Source: Lachnospiraceae bacterium YSD2013 (lineage in GTDB: Bacteria; Bacillota; Clostridia; Lachnospirales; Lachnospiraceae). Taken from it: a stretch of DNA of 64,000 nt. Shown one piece after another: positions 62,974 to 64,000 of this stretch. Positions within the stretch are counted from its first letter, which is position 1; each line of letters begins with the position of its first letter. The position numbers and the translations under genes are program-made. The stretch covers positions 186,001 to 250,000 of the forward strand of contig FMTX01000006.1 of NCBI GenBank assembly GCA_900100895.1, given 5' to 3'. The notes below the pieces were generated by a model that searched no databases, was not told where the DNA came from, and saw only the letters and a program-made list of their open reading frames with translations.

Positions 62974-64000
62974 TTACATGGACTTCCTTTCGGCAATTTC
63001 AGCCATCTTGGCATCATTAAGTCTGGTGTCGCCGTGCACGCGTGAGTAGGACAAATATCCGTTCATACGGTCAATCTTGGTAAGGTTACGGCTTCCGCAC
63101 TTAGGGCATACATCCATTTCAAGCTCCTGGTGACCGCAATCGTCACAGTATGCCAAAGAAAGGTTAACTCCTTCATAAAAGCCCATATCCATGGCGCGTC
63201 TTATAAGAGTCTTAACCGCATCGATATTGTAATCTATAGGATACTTAACGTACTGAATCTTACCGCCGTTAGAAAGATCCCAGAAACGATTCTCAAGATC
63301 CTGCTTCTGAATAGGCGTAATGTCTTCGGTAACATGGCAATGGAAGGAATTGGACACGTATTCTCTGTCGCTTACGCCTTCGATAATGCCGTATTTCTTT
63401 CTAAACTGCTGAACCTGAAGGCCGCAAAGGCTCTCTGCGGGAGTTCCGTAGATAGCGTACAAATTGCCGTCTTCTTCTTTGAACTCGTTAATCTTTTTGT
63501 TAATGTATTCAAGCACTTCAACAGCAAAAGCACCGTCTTCGACAAGAGACTTACCGTTGTAAAGCTCCTGAAGCTCGTTAAGAGCGGTAATACCAAAGCT
63601 TGCTGTTGCAGACTTAAGTAAAGGCTTAATCTTGTCTGTAAGCTTAAGATGTCCGCCTAAGAATCCGCCTTCGCAATATGCCAAAGGATTGGTGGATGCA
63701 CGCATCTCGCCAAGGTATGCATAAGTACGAATATGAAGCTGTCTTATAAGATTCAAATAGTAATCAAGCACTTCATAGAAATCTCTTGATTCCTTACGGG
63801 ACTTGGCAAGAATCATAGGAAGGTGAAGCGAAACCGCACCGATATTGAATCGTCCTACGAATACAGGAACATCCTTATCATCGGCAGGATGCATACCGCC
63901 GCGCTCATACCAGGGGCTTAAGAAAGCTCTGCAGCCCATGGGAGAAATAATCTTTCCATACTGCTTGTAAATACCTGCCACATAACCCTTACCGGTAAGT
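62974..64000 (-). CDS. nrdD: Anaerobic ribonucleoside-triphosphate reductase, C-terminal part (5' end outside window)
   Basis: About 342 codons of the 3' end lie in the window; the frame stays open to the edge, and a GTG at 63981 is internal. The part shown has FVGRFNIGAVSLHLP, the zinc site CDDCGHQE...CPKCGSRN and the glycyl radical loop RMNGYL near the end. It reduces ribonucleotides to deoxyribonucleotides without oxygen. nrdG follows two bases on. Confidence 0.95.
   Translation of the reverse strand, partial: LTGKGYVAGIYKQYGKIISPMGCRAFLSPWYERGGMHPADDKDVPVFVGRFNIGAVSLHLPMILAKSRKESRDFYEVLDYYLNLIRQLHIRTYAYLGEMRASTNPLAYCEGGFLGGHLKLTDKIKPLLKSATASFGITALNELQELYNGKSLVEDGAFAVEVLEYINKKINEFKEEDGNLYAIYGTPAESLCGLQVQQFRKKYGIIEGVSDREYVSNSFHCHVTEDITPIQKQDLENRFWDLSNGGKIQYVKYPIDYNIDAVKTLIRRAMDMGFYEGVNLSLAYCDDCGHQELEMDVCPKCGSRNLTKIDRMNGYLSYSRVHGDTRLNDAKMAEIAERKSM

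Noticed and set aside
63979-63981. GTG at 63981 as the start of nrdD
   Set aside because: The frame remains open upstream to the window edge and the protein sequence there is internal to NrdD.

Overview
The window reads as chromosomal DNA from an anaerobic, low-to-mid GC Firmicute, most likely a Lachnospiraceae member (Clostridia). Pointers are a class III (anaerobic) ribonucleotide reductase, the paired GGGtGRT and NifU-like proteins known mainly from anaerobes, a DUF1015 protein near serA/serC, yajC beside tgt, and strong AGGAGG ribosome binding sites with several TTG/GTG starts. The genus is not resolved. Almost all genes lie on the minus strand; plus-strand genes are a lipoprotein (14.4 kb), a small protein (30.8 kb), aroC-lactonase (46-48 kb) and a DUF1292 gene (55.5 kb). 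No insertion sequence, phage gene, CRISPR array or rRNA was seen, and no gene-free stretch exceeds about 300 bases.

Layout (coordinates ascending; transcription mostly descending). 1-7.7 kb: a U32 protein running off the left edge, zapA, then an apparent unit MBOAT acyltransferase - SGNH protein - histidine phosphatase - ruvA - ruvB. 7.7-14.2 kb: branched-chain amino acid cluster A, ilvB-ilvN-ilvH-ilvC-(terminator)-cysK-like-leuC-leuD. 14.4-17.4 kb: lipoprotein, GGGtGRT/NifU-like pair, left-handed beta-helix protein. 17.5-27 kb: argH-asd-EAL protein-ATPase-topoisomerase III, closely spaced. 27.2-31.1 kb: tRNA-Thr, a branching-enzyme-like protein, DUF1015 and a small protein. 31.2-37.1 kb: an ABC exporter pair, serA, serC. 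37.3-43.2 kb: cluster B, leuB-ilvD-ilvB plus an L,D-transpeptidase. 43.3-45.9 kb: yajC, tgt, a VanY-type carboxypeptidase. 46-53.5 kb: aroC, a lactonase-fold protein, and trpS-potABCD. 53.6-64 kb: a debranching-enzyme-like protein, DUF1292, UvrD-like helicase, gltX, hybrid histidine kinase, DegV, dut, nrdG and the 3' part of nrdD.

The two branched-chain clusters together supply acetohydroxyacid synthase (two different catalytic subunits and two ACT subunits), ilvC, ilvD, leuB, leuC and leuD; leuA and the transaminase are not in the window. SerC and SerA cover the first two steps of serine synthesis; no classical SerB is visible.

The most unusual content is a pair of full-length GH13 glucan-enzyme look-alikes that have lost catalytic residues: one resembles the glycogen branching enzyme (27.3-29.4 kb), the other isoamylase/GlgX debranching enzymes (53.6-55.4 kb). 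Other oddities are a PotA ATPase with about 170 extra residues of beta-rich repeat inside its C-terminal TOBE region, a topoisomerase III with six C-terminal Cys4 repeats, two acetohydroxyacid synthase large subunits that differ at the residue setting 2-ketobutyrate preference, and several intrinsic terminators placed directly against the next gene's ribosome binding site.
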